In this document: in pieces, positions 25,512 through 33,275 of the stretch | Layout: each line of letters starts with the position of its first letter | Position numbering within the stretch: position 1 is the stretch's first letter | Assembly: GCA_963709175.1 (NCBI GenBank) | Contig: CAVPVK010000007.1 | Span: forward strand, 992,001 to 1,056,000 | Source: JANXQG01 sp963709175 | Lineage (GTDB): Bacteria > Planctomycetota > Planctomycetia > Pirellulales > Thermoguttaceae | Direction of reading: 5' to 3' | DNA: 64,000 nucleotides | Program-made: the position numbers and the translations under genes | The notes under the pieces: model-generated | The model's input: the letters and a program-made list of their open reading frames with translations, nothing else | Databases searched by the model: none | Told to the model about the DNA's origin: nothing

Positions 25512-28418
25512 TCAGACGAAGTCTCTCCTGATCCGTTTCTTCCACTTCCAGACGCCGAAGGCCGCAGTCAGCCCGGTCGCCAAGAGCGCCAGCGTGTTGG
25601 GCTCGGGAACCGCCTCCACGCCGGTCGAGACGGCCCCGCCTGTCACCGGCGACCCGGACACCGTCGGATCGAAGACGAACGTCCCGCCCGCGCCGATGGC
25701 CAAGCTCGTTCCGGCGGGCAGGGCGGATGCGGCGGCAATGGCCAGCGTGCCGGCCTCGACGGTCGTGCCGCCGCTGTAGCTGTCCGTGCCGCCGAGGACC
25801 AGCGTGCCGTTGCCGTTCATGACAAGGGCCAAGGGAGCGGTCCCGCCATCGACCAGTGCGCCGCCGAAACTTGAGCTGCCCGATCCGGCGATGGTCAAGG
25901 TCGAGGCCGACGTGCCGAAGTTGCCCACCGCGCCCTCGCCGGCGGTGCTCGATAGCCCGCCGATCGTCTCGTTGAAGCCGTTCAACCTCAGATCGCCGCT
26001 TTGGGCAATGGTCACGGTCACCGCGGGGTTGATCTGCTCGTTGGCCTCCAAGACGACGTGGGCATAATCGCTGCCGTTGCCAATCGTTAGCGGCCCCGCA
26101 ACGGCATTCACGCCATCGGGCTTGGCCAGCGCCAAAATGCCGTCCAGGACAATCGTGGGACCGCTGAGCGTGTTGGCCGCCGTGCCGCCAAGGACCAGCG
26201 GCGTGGACTGGGCCAATTGATCACCGCCGGCAGCTGTGACCAGCAAGGTCCCTTGGCCGCTGATGGGCCCATTGTAGTCGAAGCCGTTTCCACCGCCCGT
26301 ATCGGCCTGGAAAGCGGCGCCCGAATCGATCGCCATGCCGCCCGCGAAGACCGGCGTGCCGCCCCAACTGGAAAACTCGGTAGTCCCGCTGGCAACGTGG
26401 AAGGTCTGGTTCGTGCTGTTGACAGCTCCCCAGTAAACATTATTGAGGGTCGCCGTGCCGGCCCCCGAACCGAATTCGCCTGTCGTCGTATCCGCATAGA
26501 TCGTGCCGTTGTTGATGGTCATATTGCCGGTGAAGGCCGCATTGCTGGCCAGCATCGTCGTGGCGCCACCCGTCGTCGTCACGATGAACGTGCCCGGGCC
26601 CGTCAGCCCGTAAATATTGTTGTTGCCGTTAGCCGCGACATTCAAGGTCCCGCCGTTGGGCATGACGGCGCCGGTCGGGCTCTGAACGTTGAGCGAACCG
26701 ATGGTCTGGTTGTCGCTGGCGGCATTGAGACCGAAGCTGCCGCCGGACCCGACGGTCACCCCCACGGTGCTGGCCAAGGCGCAACCGCCGCCGGCCAACA
26801 GGGTGCCCGAGCTGACGACTACTCCGCCCGTGAAGGTATTCGAGCCGGTCAAAAGCAGCGTGCCCGCGCCCGCCGCTATGTTCAGGACCCCGGTTCCCGG
26901 GACGGCTTCGCCGATGTTGCCGGAGATCGTCAAGGTGCTGGACGACGGCACGACCTTGACATCCAGCGCACCGTTCCCGCTCAGGATCAGCGGGGCGGCG
27001 ATCACGTGGCTGCCGAGGTCCACCTCGATGGTCGAGTCGCTGCCGAGATTGTCGAAGGTAATCGCGTTGGTGCCGGTTGTGTCCAGCAGGGTGTACCGGC
27101 TAGTGCTGCCGAAGGCCATCGAGCCCAGCGTCACGGGCACGTCCACGGTCACGGTCCGCGACTGGGTGATCGCGGGGCCAAAATTGGCCACGCCCCCCTG
27201 GGAGTTGGGTATGCCCGTGGTCCAGTTGGCCGCGTTGTTCCAGTTGCTGCTGGCATCGACGTTCCAGAAGTAATTTGTCAGGGCGACCGCCTCGACCACG
27301 TTATTCACGTCTTCGAGGGTGAACCTGTTGGCCGAGCCGGGGGCGAGGAGCTTGTTGAGGGAACTGCTCGGCGGAACGAACGTCGCGCCGCCGGCGGAGA
27401 AGTCCAGCAGGTTGAACGGGGACCCGAAGGCGCTGAGGTTCGCCAGGTTCCACTGCATGCCGCCGGAGGCGTCGAAGGTCCCGCCGCCGTTGGCGAGGAT
27501 TTCCTCGCCGGGGTTGAACGTGACCGTGCCGCTGCCGTTGAGCGTGCCGCCGTTGACGGTAATATTGGCGTGGCCCAGCGTTCCATTGACGGTCAGCATG
27601 CCGCTGTTGACGGTCGTGCCCCCGCTGTAGGCGTTGACGCCGCTGAGGACCTGTTGGCCGGCCCCGCTCAAGGCAAAAGACAGGGTGCCGTTGCCGGCGA
27701 TGTCGCCGTCGCGAATCGTGCCGCTGAAATTATAGCTGCCCGCGCTGGGACTGACGGTCAGGGCACCGGCGGTGCCGGGATTCTCGTTGTCGACGAAGGC
27801 GGCGCCGCTGCTGCTGCTGGCCAGGCCGCCGATCGTGTTGGAATTCCCATTCAGCCGAAGGATGGCAGTCGCCGATGTGGGGCTCAGTGTGACGACGGAG
27901 CCGGCGTCGATCTGCTGGTTGTTCAGCAATTGCACGATCATGTTATCGCCGATCGTCAGCGGCCCCGCGACGGCATCAACGCCCGAGGGCTTTTGAAGGT
28001 ACAGCGTCCCATTAACCTGGTACTGTCCGGTGAACGTGTTGGCGTCCATGCCGCCCAAGGTAATGCTCGGACCGCTGGCAATAAAGAGACCCGTGCCACT
28101 GAAAGCACCATTCCAAGTATGCGGGTTGCCACCCTGGTCGTCAAACAACGTGTTCCCATTGAAATCTATCGGGGAATTGATGGTGTAGGGATTCCAGTCC
28201 TCGGACGTGTAACCGATCAACTGGGCGCTCGTACCACGTCCGTCGCTTACGATCTGGTCGATACTGTTAAGGTCCCCCGTGCCGGGGTCAATATAGGACG
28301 GGTTGTTTGCATTGGACACCGGAACTACCTGTGCGGCCGCAGGAACCGCCAGGTAGTTCAGCCACGCCAAGACCGCCGCGGCCAAAACAGACAGGGGTGA
28401 GAGAACTCTATGTCGCAT
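25512..28418 (-). CDS. Large PEP-CTERM autotransporter-associated beta-strand repeat protein
   Basis: About 968 residues from MRHRVLSPLSVLAAAVLAWL (signal peptide). The body is low-complexity G/N/T/S-rich beta-helix with autotransporter-associated strand repeats of the form SGGTTV-SGTL (YSGGTTVNSGMLTVNGTL, YSGGTTVEAGTLAIAAAS). A central motif NYFWNVDASSNWNNAANWTT is common in these proteins. The C-terminus VPEPNTLALLATGLTAAFGV plus KKRIRR is a PEP-CTERM sorting signal. It would be exported and anchored at the envelope through an exosortase-type system. GAGGAG lies 8 nt before the ATG. The long open frame on the opposite strand is a composition shadow. Confidence 0.9.
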   Translation of the reverse strand: MRHRVLSPLSVLAAAVLAWLNYLAVPAAAQVVPVSNANNPSYIDPGTGDLNSIDQIVSDGRGTSAQLIGYTSEDWNPYTINSPIDFNGNTLFDDQGGNPHTWNGAFSGTGLFIASGPSITLGGMDANTFTGQYQVNGTLYLQKPSGVDAVAGPLTIGDNMIVQLLNNQQIDAGSVVTLSPTSATAILRLNGNSNTIGGLASSSSGAAFVDNENPGTAGALTVSPSAGSYNFSGTIRDGDIAGNGTLSFALSGAGQQVLSGVNAYSGGTTVNSGMLTVNGTLGHANITVNGGTLNGSGTVTFNPGEEILANGGGTFDASGGMQWNLANLSAFGSPFNLLDFSAGGATFVPPSSSLNKLLAPGSANRFTLEDVNNVVEAVALTNYFWNVDASSNWNNAANWTTGIPNSQGGVANFGPAITQSRTVTVDVPVTLGSMAFGSTSRYTLLDTTGTNAITFDNLGSDSTIEVDLGSHVIAAPLILSGNGALDVKVVPSSSTLTISGNIGEAVPGTGVLNIAAGAGTLLLTGSNTFTGGVVVSSGTLLAGGGCALASTVGVTVGSGGSFGLNAASDNQTIGSLNVQSPTGAVMPNGGTLNVAANGNNNIYGLTGPGTFIVTTTGGATTMLASNAAFTGNMTINNGTIYADTTTGEFGSGAGTATLNNVYWGAVNSTNQTFHVASGTTEFSSWGGTPVFAGGMAIDSGAAFQADTGGGNGFDYNGPISGQGTLLVTAAGGDQLAQSTPLVLGGTAANTLSGPTIVLDGILALAKPDGVNAVAGPLTIGNGSDYAHVVLEANEQINPAVTVTIAQSGDLRLNGFNETIGGLSSTAGEGAVGNFGTSASTLTIAGSGSSSFGGALVDGGTAPLALVMNGNGTLVLGGTDSYSGGTTVEAGTLAIAAASALPAGTSLAIGAGGTFVFDPTVSGSPVTGGAVSTGVEAVPEPNTLALLATGLTAAFGVWKWKKRIRRDFV

Positions 28419-28992
28419 CGGATGACTCCTCACAATGTTGCAGCGCACGGACGGAGGAATTCTCCCCGTCCCCTTTTGCGCACCAAAGACCAAAACGAGG
28501 AAGGCTTACGCCAACCAAGCTTCCCTCATACAGTCGTAATGTGATTTTAGTTGGTGATCGATTTTTCGGCAACCAGATTTGTTTTTTAGTAGGAATGCGG
28601 CAGCCACCGCTTGCCCAACATCTGTCCGCGCAATGCTTTGTGACGTGAGCGCCAACCGAGTTTGCGGGGCCAGATGAGCCGACATCGGAGACCACTCCAC
28701 AGTCTGCCAGTGGCCGCATCGCCTCCGAATCATTTCGCGAGTCCTTGCGTGCGGAGTAGGGGCACGGAGCAAACACTTTACGCCGAAGCCGGTAGCTTCG
28801 TTTGGAAGGCATTCATCGTTGCCTGCTGCTGGCAGGCTCTCCGAGGTAAAACCAGCGAACTAGTGGGTCGATTGCTCCAGGTCTTTTTACGGGTCCGGTG
28901 GCGTCGTTCTTGTCATCGCGACTGCACCCCAATGCATTCCTTCGTGCATCCTATCGGCGGAGCGGATGATTTTCATGTCGATAGTTGCCCTT
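28419..28992. other. Intergenic, promoter side of the PEP-CTERM gene
   Basis: No gene is supported in about 570 bp. It lies upstream of the PEP-CTERM gene and downstream of the SGNH hydrolase gene, both on the minus strand. An AT-richer patch at 28530-28600 is the best candidate for a promoter; no clear hexamer pair or terminator was identified. Confidence 0.35.
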
Positions 28993-29799
28993 TCACCGCG
29001 CCGGCCGGCTTTTCAATGCCTCGCTCAGGACGAGCGAAATCTGGTCCGCCAGAAGTTCGTTCCCCTTCTCGTTCATGTGCACTCCGTCGTAGGTCAGGTT
29101 GCCGGAGTGTCGGTTCGACGTATTGACCTTGGTCAGTTGCTCCACAAACGCCTTGTACAGGTCGCACAGCGCGAGTTTCTCCGTTTTATCTGCGGCGGCG
29201 ATCTTCCGCACGATGTCGGCGTATTCGCCCAGCTTCTCGTTCAGCGCGTTCTTGCCATTCATCTCCTCGCCGATAACCGTCGGTGTGCAGAGCACCACCG
29301 TGGCGCCGGCCTTCTTGGCCATGGCAACCATCTTCCTCAGCCCGGCCTCGTAGTTGGGCTTGGTGGTGCCTTTCGCCCCGTGCCAAACGTCGTTGATGCC
29401 CAAGTAAATAACGACGACGGTGGGCTGCTCCTTGGCGATCAGCGACTCCATGCTTCCGCCCAGGTCGCCCCACGGGCACTTGCCCTCCAGGACGGTAGGC
29501 ACGCGGCCCCCGTTCAGTCCATGCTGCAGGACCTGCACCTTCAGACCCTTGGTGTTCTCGCTGGCGCCGAGCGCCGCCCCGATCATCCGCAGGTATCCGC
29601 CCTGCATGGTGACCGAGTCGCCGAAAAAAGCGATCTTCTCGCCCGGCCGCAGCGGCGTGTCGCGGGCCGTGAGTTTCGCCAAGCCCGGCGAGAGGGTCGT
29701 GGCGTCCTTTTCGACGGATCTTCCCAGGCCACGCTGCGCCGCAAGCGTGAAGCACAAGGCAGCGATCAGGGCCAGGGAAACGCGGGCTGAAGCCTTCAT
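28993..29799 (-). CDS. Secreted SGNH/GDSL-type hydrolase
   Basis: A 268-residue protein with a signal peptide (MKASARVSLALIAALCFTLA). It carries the SGNH blocks: IAFFGDSVTMQGG (Ser62), NGGRVPTVLEG (block II glycine), GINDVWH (block III Asn) and DGVHMNEKGN (Asp and His). Likely a periplasmic carbohydrate esterase; many planctomycete relatives sit in polysaccharide clusters. AAGGAAG precedes the ATG. It is paralogous to the gene at 52801, sharing LQHGLNGGRVPTVLEG. Confidence 0.85.
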   Translation of the reverse strand: MKASARVSLALIAALCFTLAAQRGLGRSVEKDATTLSPGLAKLTARDTPLRPGEKIAFFGDSVTMQGGYLRMIGAALGASENTKGLKVQVLQHGLNGGRVPTVLEGKCPWGDLGGSMESLIAKEQPTVVVIYLGINDVWHGAKGTTKPNYEAGLRKMVAMAKKAGATVVLCTPTVIGEEMNGKNALNEKLGEYADIVRKIAAADKTEKLALCDLYKAFVEQLTKVNTSNRHSGNLTYDGVHMNEKGNELLADQISLVLSEALKSRPAR

Positions 29800-29862
29800 G
29801 GAGTTCTTCCTTATCAAAGTAGGTAGTTGCACGATCAGGGCGCGGATGGGAAAGGGCTGGCG

Positions 29863-30327
29863 TCAGGGAATGTCGAAGTCGAACTGGTTGGGTCCCACGG
29901 CCGCGACGTCCGCCGTGAGTTTCGTATGGATGTTGAAATCCGGGCCGATGCGATCGATGCCCGGCCGCATGGCCCCGGGCGGGACGCCCGGCGGCAGCGG
30001 ACTAGTGTCCTCGCGGCTGGAGTAAATCCGCACTTCGTACTTGCCGGGCGGCAGGCCCTGGGCGGCGGCGATCTCGTAGGCGCCGTCGGTGATCACCGCG
30101 CCGCTGCTGACGCTGTTGTTGCCCGCCACGGGCCGAAAATCGATGGTCCCCTTGTCCAAGGGCTTGCCCTGGAAACTGACCTTGCCGCTGATCGCCATGC
30201 GGCCAAGTCGGTTGCGGTTGCACCCTGCCGGCACGAGCATGGCTGCCGCAAGAAGCCACAGGCCCCACCGCGCGGGACGGAACCGCCTCATCTCGGCAAC
30301 GCTTGACATGGTGGTCGGGTCCTTCAT
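29863..30327 (-). CDS. Carboxypeptidase-regulatory-like lipoprotein
   Basis: A 154-residue protein. Its N-terminus ends in a lipobox (LVPAG-C near residue 34). The mature part ISGKVSFQGKPLDKGTIDF, GAYEIAAAQGLPPGKYEVRI is a beta-sandwich of the carboxypeptidase-regulatory/transthyretin type. Such lipoproteins habitually follow DUF1559 genes in planctomycetes. The start codon shares its A with the stop of the DUF1559 gene (TAATG), so translation is coupled. Function unknown; outer-membrane or periplasm-facing. Confidence 0.8.
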   Translation of the reverse strand: MKDPTTMSSVAEMRRFRPARWGLWLLAAAMLVPAGCNRNRLGRMAISGKVSFQGKPLDKGTIDFRPVAGNNSVSSGAVITDGAYEIAAAQGLPPGKYEVRIYSSREDTSPLPPGVPPGAMRPGIDRIGPDFNIHTKLTADVAAVGPNQFDFDIP

Positions 30328-31310
30328 TAGAACGGGTTTCCCGTAATGACCTCGCCGCCTTGCGTCGTGCCCAGACCCTGCCAGACGTTCAAGAAAATAT
30401 CGTTGGAGATGAAGTGCACGGCGCCATCGCAAAAGACCGTCTGCACGCCGCCCAAGTGCCGGCTGCGGGCGGCAAAGGTCGATGGTTGCGCGGCCGATTC
30501 GGACGTGGGGGCGCAAGGGAAGGTCGGATCGTTTTGGGCGCAGTAGCCAGAACTTTGGGCCACGTCGGGTTGCGCGGAATTGGGGGCCAGGTAGGTGGTG
30601 AAGAACGTGCCGGGGCCCCACCAGGTCATGCCGCGGTAGTCGCTCGAGCCGTTGGCCCCGTGGCGGATTTCCGCCGCCAACAGCGTGTTGCTCAACCCGT
30701 CGGTAATCGAGGCGAATTTTGTCACCATCGGCGCCTCAGGGTACTCGGACTCGCCCAATTCGGGCCCGCCCCCCGTCATGTAGAAGGGCGCCCCGCCGAA
30801 CACCACTCCGTCGTAGTTGGACACCGGTGGGCTGGTGCTCCAACCGGCCGGCGTGTTCATATAGCCCGTGTTGCCGAAGTTGGCCGCGTAGTTGTGTTCT
30901 GTGATGCCCAGGTTGGAAGTGCTCGCCGGCGTATCGCTGGGGCACATGAAAACCGCCCAGTGCTGCGCCGTCACTTGCTGGTTTTGGCTGCTCCAGTAGC
31001 GGTCGTTGTTGTTGTACTTGATGACACTGTAGAGGTTGTAGGCGGGGCCCTGATCGAGATACGGGAAGATGGCAAGCTGCCAGGTGCCCCAACAGCAGTT
31101 ATAGGCGCCCACCGGCAGCACCTCGTAGGCCTCATGGTAGGCGTGCAGCGCCAAGCCGATCTGCTTGAGGTTGTTGCCGCACTGCGTGAGCCGCGCCGAT
31201 TCCCGCGCGGACTGCACGGCCGGCAGCAGCAGCCCGACCAGGATGCCGATGATCGTGATCACGACGAGCAACTCGATCAGCGTAAAACCGTCTCTATCCC
31301 CTCGTCTCAT
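30327..31310 (-). CDS. DUF1559 pseudopilin-like protein
   Basis: A 327-residue protein with a type IV pilin-like N-terminus, GFTLIELLVVITIIGILVGL, including the Glu at +5. It continues LLPAVQSARESARLTQCGNN, the usual DUF1559 start, and ends with the diagnostic ARSRHLGGVQTVFCDGAVHF. Dozens of paralogues per genome are common in this phylum; they are presumed cell-surface pseudopilins. A TTG one codon earlier is possible, but the ATG with GGGGAGA upstream is preferred. First gene of a two-gene unit with the lipoprotein. Confidence 0.9.
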   Translation of the reverse strand: MRRGDRDGFTLIELLVVITIIGILVGLLLPAVQSARESARLTQCGNNLKQIGLALHAYHEAYEVLPVGAYNCCWGTWQLAIFPYLDQGPAYNLYSVIKYNNNDRYWSSQNQQVTAQHWAVFMCPSDTPASTSNLGITEHNYAANFGNTGYMNTPAGWSTSPPVSNYDGVVFGGAPFYMTGGGPELGESEYPEAPMVTKFASITDGLSNTLLAAEIRHGANGSSDYRGMTWWGPGTFFTTYLAPNSAQPDVAQSSGYCAQNDPTFPCAPTSESAAQPSTFAARSRHLGGVQTVFCDGAVHFISNDIFLNVWQGLGTTQGGEVITGNPF

Positions 31311-31408
31311 CAAACCATTCTCCCCGCCGCTATGCGGACGCTAGGTTACGCCCTGCAATAGGCATTAAACCTCTCGTAGCCAAAACGGTCAACAACAGAC
31401 CGCACGAT

Positions 31409-31467
31409 TTGCGACATGGAATGTCGCAATAATCGCCAAACTCGCAACTTTTTCGACATGGTCGAAA
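31409..31467. promoter_or_regulatory. Two dyad motifs upstream of the DUF1559 operon
   Basis: Site 1: TTGCGACAT (31409-31417), GGA, ATGTCGCAA (31421-31429), a perfect 9-bp inverted repeat. Site 2: TTTCGAC (31451-31457), ATG, GTCGAAA (31461-31467), a perfect 7-bp inverted repeat. Both have CGACATGG at the centre and are 42 bp apart centre to centre. They lie 99-158 bp upstream of the DUF1559 start, the usual place for an operator pair. Confidence 0.5.
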
Positions 31468-31547
31468 CTGCCGTACTACACCGGTGGGTTCTACAAGGAA
31501 TGGATCCCGATTCCGGAACAAGAAGCGGCTACGGCCCAAATCGCAAA

Positions 31548-31856
31548 TCAATTCTCGCGGGCAGGCCCGGCCGTCGGCGGGCTCCCTTCCCGCTTCGCCT
31601 CCCGGTATGCCCGCGGCGTCATGCCGGTGTGCCGACGGAAGAACTCGCTGAAATTGCCCGTCCGCTCGAAACCGGCCAGCCCGGTCTCGTTCGCTTCGCA
31701 GAACGCTCGAATGTGGGTGGCCGCAATGATCTTGGGATACTGCCTTACCGCCAAGGCTAGCACGCCCTTCAAGTAAGCAGCCGCCTCGTCGCCCAAGGTT
31801 TGAAAGGCCAGTCGTAACGCAGGCTTGTCCAGCGTGTAGTGATCGCGCCGCGCTTG
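31548..31856 (-). pseudogene. AraC-type DNA-binding domain fragment
   Basis: The frame is open from just after the DUF1501 stop and encodes RRDHYTLDKPALRLAFQTLG to KREGSP. The segment GFERTGNFSEFFRRHTGMTP followed by RAYREAKREG matches the second helix-turn-helix of AraC/XylS regulators. The preceding helix and the sensor domain are not visible, and no ATG is present. It is best read as a truncated regulator. Its position next to the dyad motifs may be a relic of former local regulation. Confidence 0.5.
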
Positions 31857-33275
31857 CTACGCCAACACCTCCTGAATCACGTTGCCGTGCACGTCGGTCA
31901 ATCGGCGTTCGAGGCCGTTGTGGTAGTAGCTCAGTCGTTTGTAGTCGAGCCCCAGTGTATGGAGCACCGTGGCGTAAAGATCGTAAACCGTCGAGACCTT
32001 TTCCACGGCGCGGCGGCCAAATTCGTCCGTCGCTCCGTAGCTCACGCCCGATCGGACGCCGGCCCCCATCAGCCAAACAGTAAAGCCGTCGGGATTGTGA
32101 TCGCGGCCCGAGGTGCCAGCTTGATGCGTCGGACGACGGCCGAACTCGGTGGTCCAGAGCACCAGAGTGTCGTGCAACAGTCCTCGCGCCTTCAAGTCGA
32201 TCAACAACGCCGCCGTCGGCTGATCGAATATCGGACAATGCCGCTCGTAGTCGGCCTTGAGCGTCTTGTGGGCGTCCCAGTTCAACAGCCCGTCGGCCCC
32301 CGAGGCACGCGAGGCACAGTACAACGTCACGTAGCGGACGTTCCGCTCCAGTAGCCGCCGGGCCAACAGGCAGTTTTTGGCGTAGGCCGCCTTGAGCGGA
32401 TTGGGGTCGTCGGTGCCGTAGTGCTGATGCGTGGCCTTCGATTCTTGCGTCAGATCGGAAATCTCCGGGGCCGATAGCTGCATCCGCGCCGCCAGATCGT
32501 AGGCCGCCATCCGGGCTTGCAGTTGCGGATTGCCGGGATGCTTCGCGGCATGCCGGGCGTTCAGGGCGTGGAGCATCTCTCGCGTATCTGACTCCGTGGC
32601 CGCGTCGATCGACGCAGGGGTCTTCAAGTTCCGCAGCGGCTGCTGAATCGACAGCGGAATGCCTTGATGCTCGGCCGGAAGGAAACCGCAGGTCCAGTTG
32701 GCCGCTCCCGAAGGCGGCTCGCCGCGAACGTCGGTGATCACCACGTAAGTGGGCAGGTTGTCGTTGAGACTGCCCAGCCCGTAGCTGACCCAAGCGCCGT
32801 TAGCGGGAAAACCTTCAGCCACGTATCCGGTGTTCATGAACGTGCAGCCGGGCCCGTGGGTGTTGCTCTTGGAGGTCATTGAATGGACGAAGGCCATGTC
32901 GTCGACCAGTGCGCCCATGTGCGGGAGCAGGTCGGTGACCATCTTGCCCGACTTCCCGCGGCGAGTGAAGCCCCAGGGACTCTTCATCAGGTTGCCGTTG
33001 GGCCCTTGGAACGACACGGCATGTTCTTCGCCGGGCATCGGCTGGCCGTGATATTTTTCCAGCGCCGGCTTGTAGTCCCACGTGTCCATGTGCGACACAC
33101 CGCCGGGGCAGAAGATCTCCAGCACGCGCTTGGCCTTTGGAGCGAAGTGCGGTCCGCGAGCCGGCGCAGCCTTGGCTTCGAGTTCGCCCAGCAGGGTGCC
33201 CAGGGCGATGCCGGCCAGTCCGCTGCCGAAACTGCTCAACATCGCGCGGCGGTTGAAGAGCGATTCAGTCGACAT
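31857..33275 (-). CDS. DUF1501 family protein
   Basis: A 472-residue protein with a Tat-like start (NRRAMLSSFGSGLAGIALG). Then comes VLEIFCPGGVSHMDTWDYKP, the DUF1501 signature of this sulfatase-like alkaline-phosphatase-superfamily relative. Later motifs include HQAGTSGRDHNPDGFTVWLM, with GRDH-P typical of the family. Function is not established; always paired with a cytochrome/DUF1549/DUF1553 protein. Its ATG overlaps the upstream partner by 11 nt. Confidence 0.9.
   Translation of the reverse strand: MSTESLFNRRAMLSSFGSGLAGIALGTLLGELEAKAAPARGPHFAPKAKRVLEIFCPGGVSHMDTWDYKPALEKYHGQPMPGEEHAVSFQGPNGNLMKSPWGFTRRGKSGKMVTDLLPHMGALVDDMAFVHSMTSKSNTHGPGCTFMNTGYVAEGFPANGAWVSYGLGSLNDNLPTYVVITDVRGEPPSGAANWTCGFLPAEHQGIPLSIQQPLRNLKTPASIDAATESDTREMLHALNARHAAKHPGNPQLQARMAAYDLAARMQLSAPEISDLTQESKATHQHYGTDDPNPLKAAYAKNCLLARRLLERNVRYVTLYCASRASGADGLLNWDAHKTLKADYERHCPIFDQPTAALLIDLKARGLLHDTLVLWTTEFGRRPTHQAGTSGRDHNPDGFTVWLMGAGVRSGVSYGATDEFGRRAVEKVSTVYDLYATVLHTLGLDYKRLSYYHNGLERRLTDVHGNVIQEVLA

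Noticed and set aside
26217..28400. A 727-codon open frame on the plus strand
   Set aside because: It runs antisense to the large PEP-CTERM protein, is composed of charged low-complexity residues without any domain, and arises from the GC-rich repetitive coding sequence on the other strand.
31330..32793. A 487-codon minus-strand frame overlapping DUF1501
   Set aside because: Arginine- and serine-rich composition without motifs, offset from the clear DUF1501 frame.
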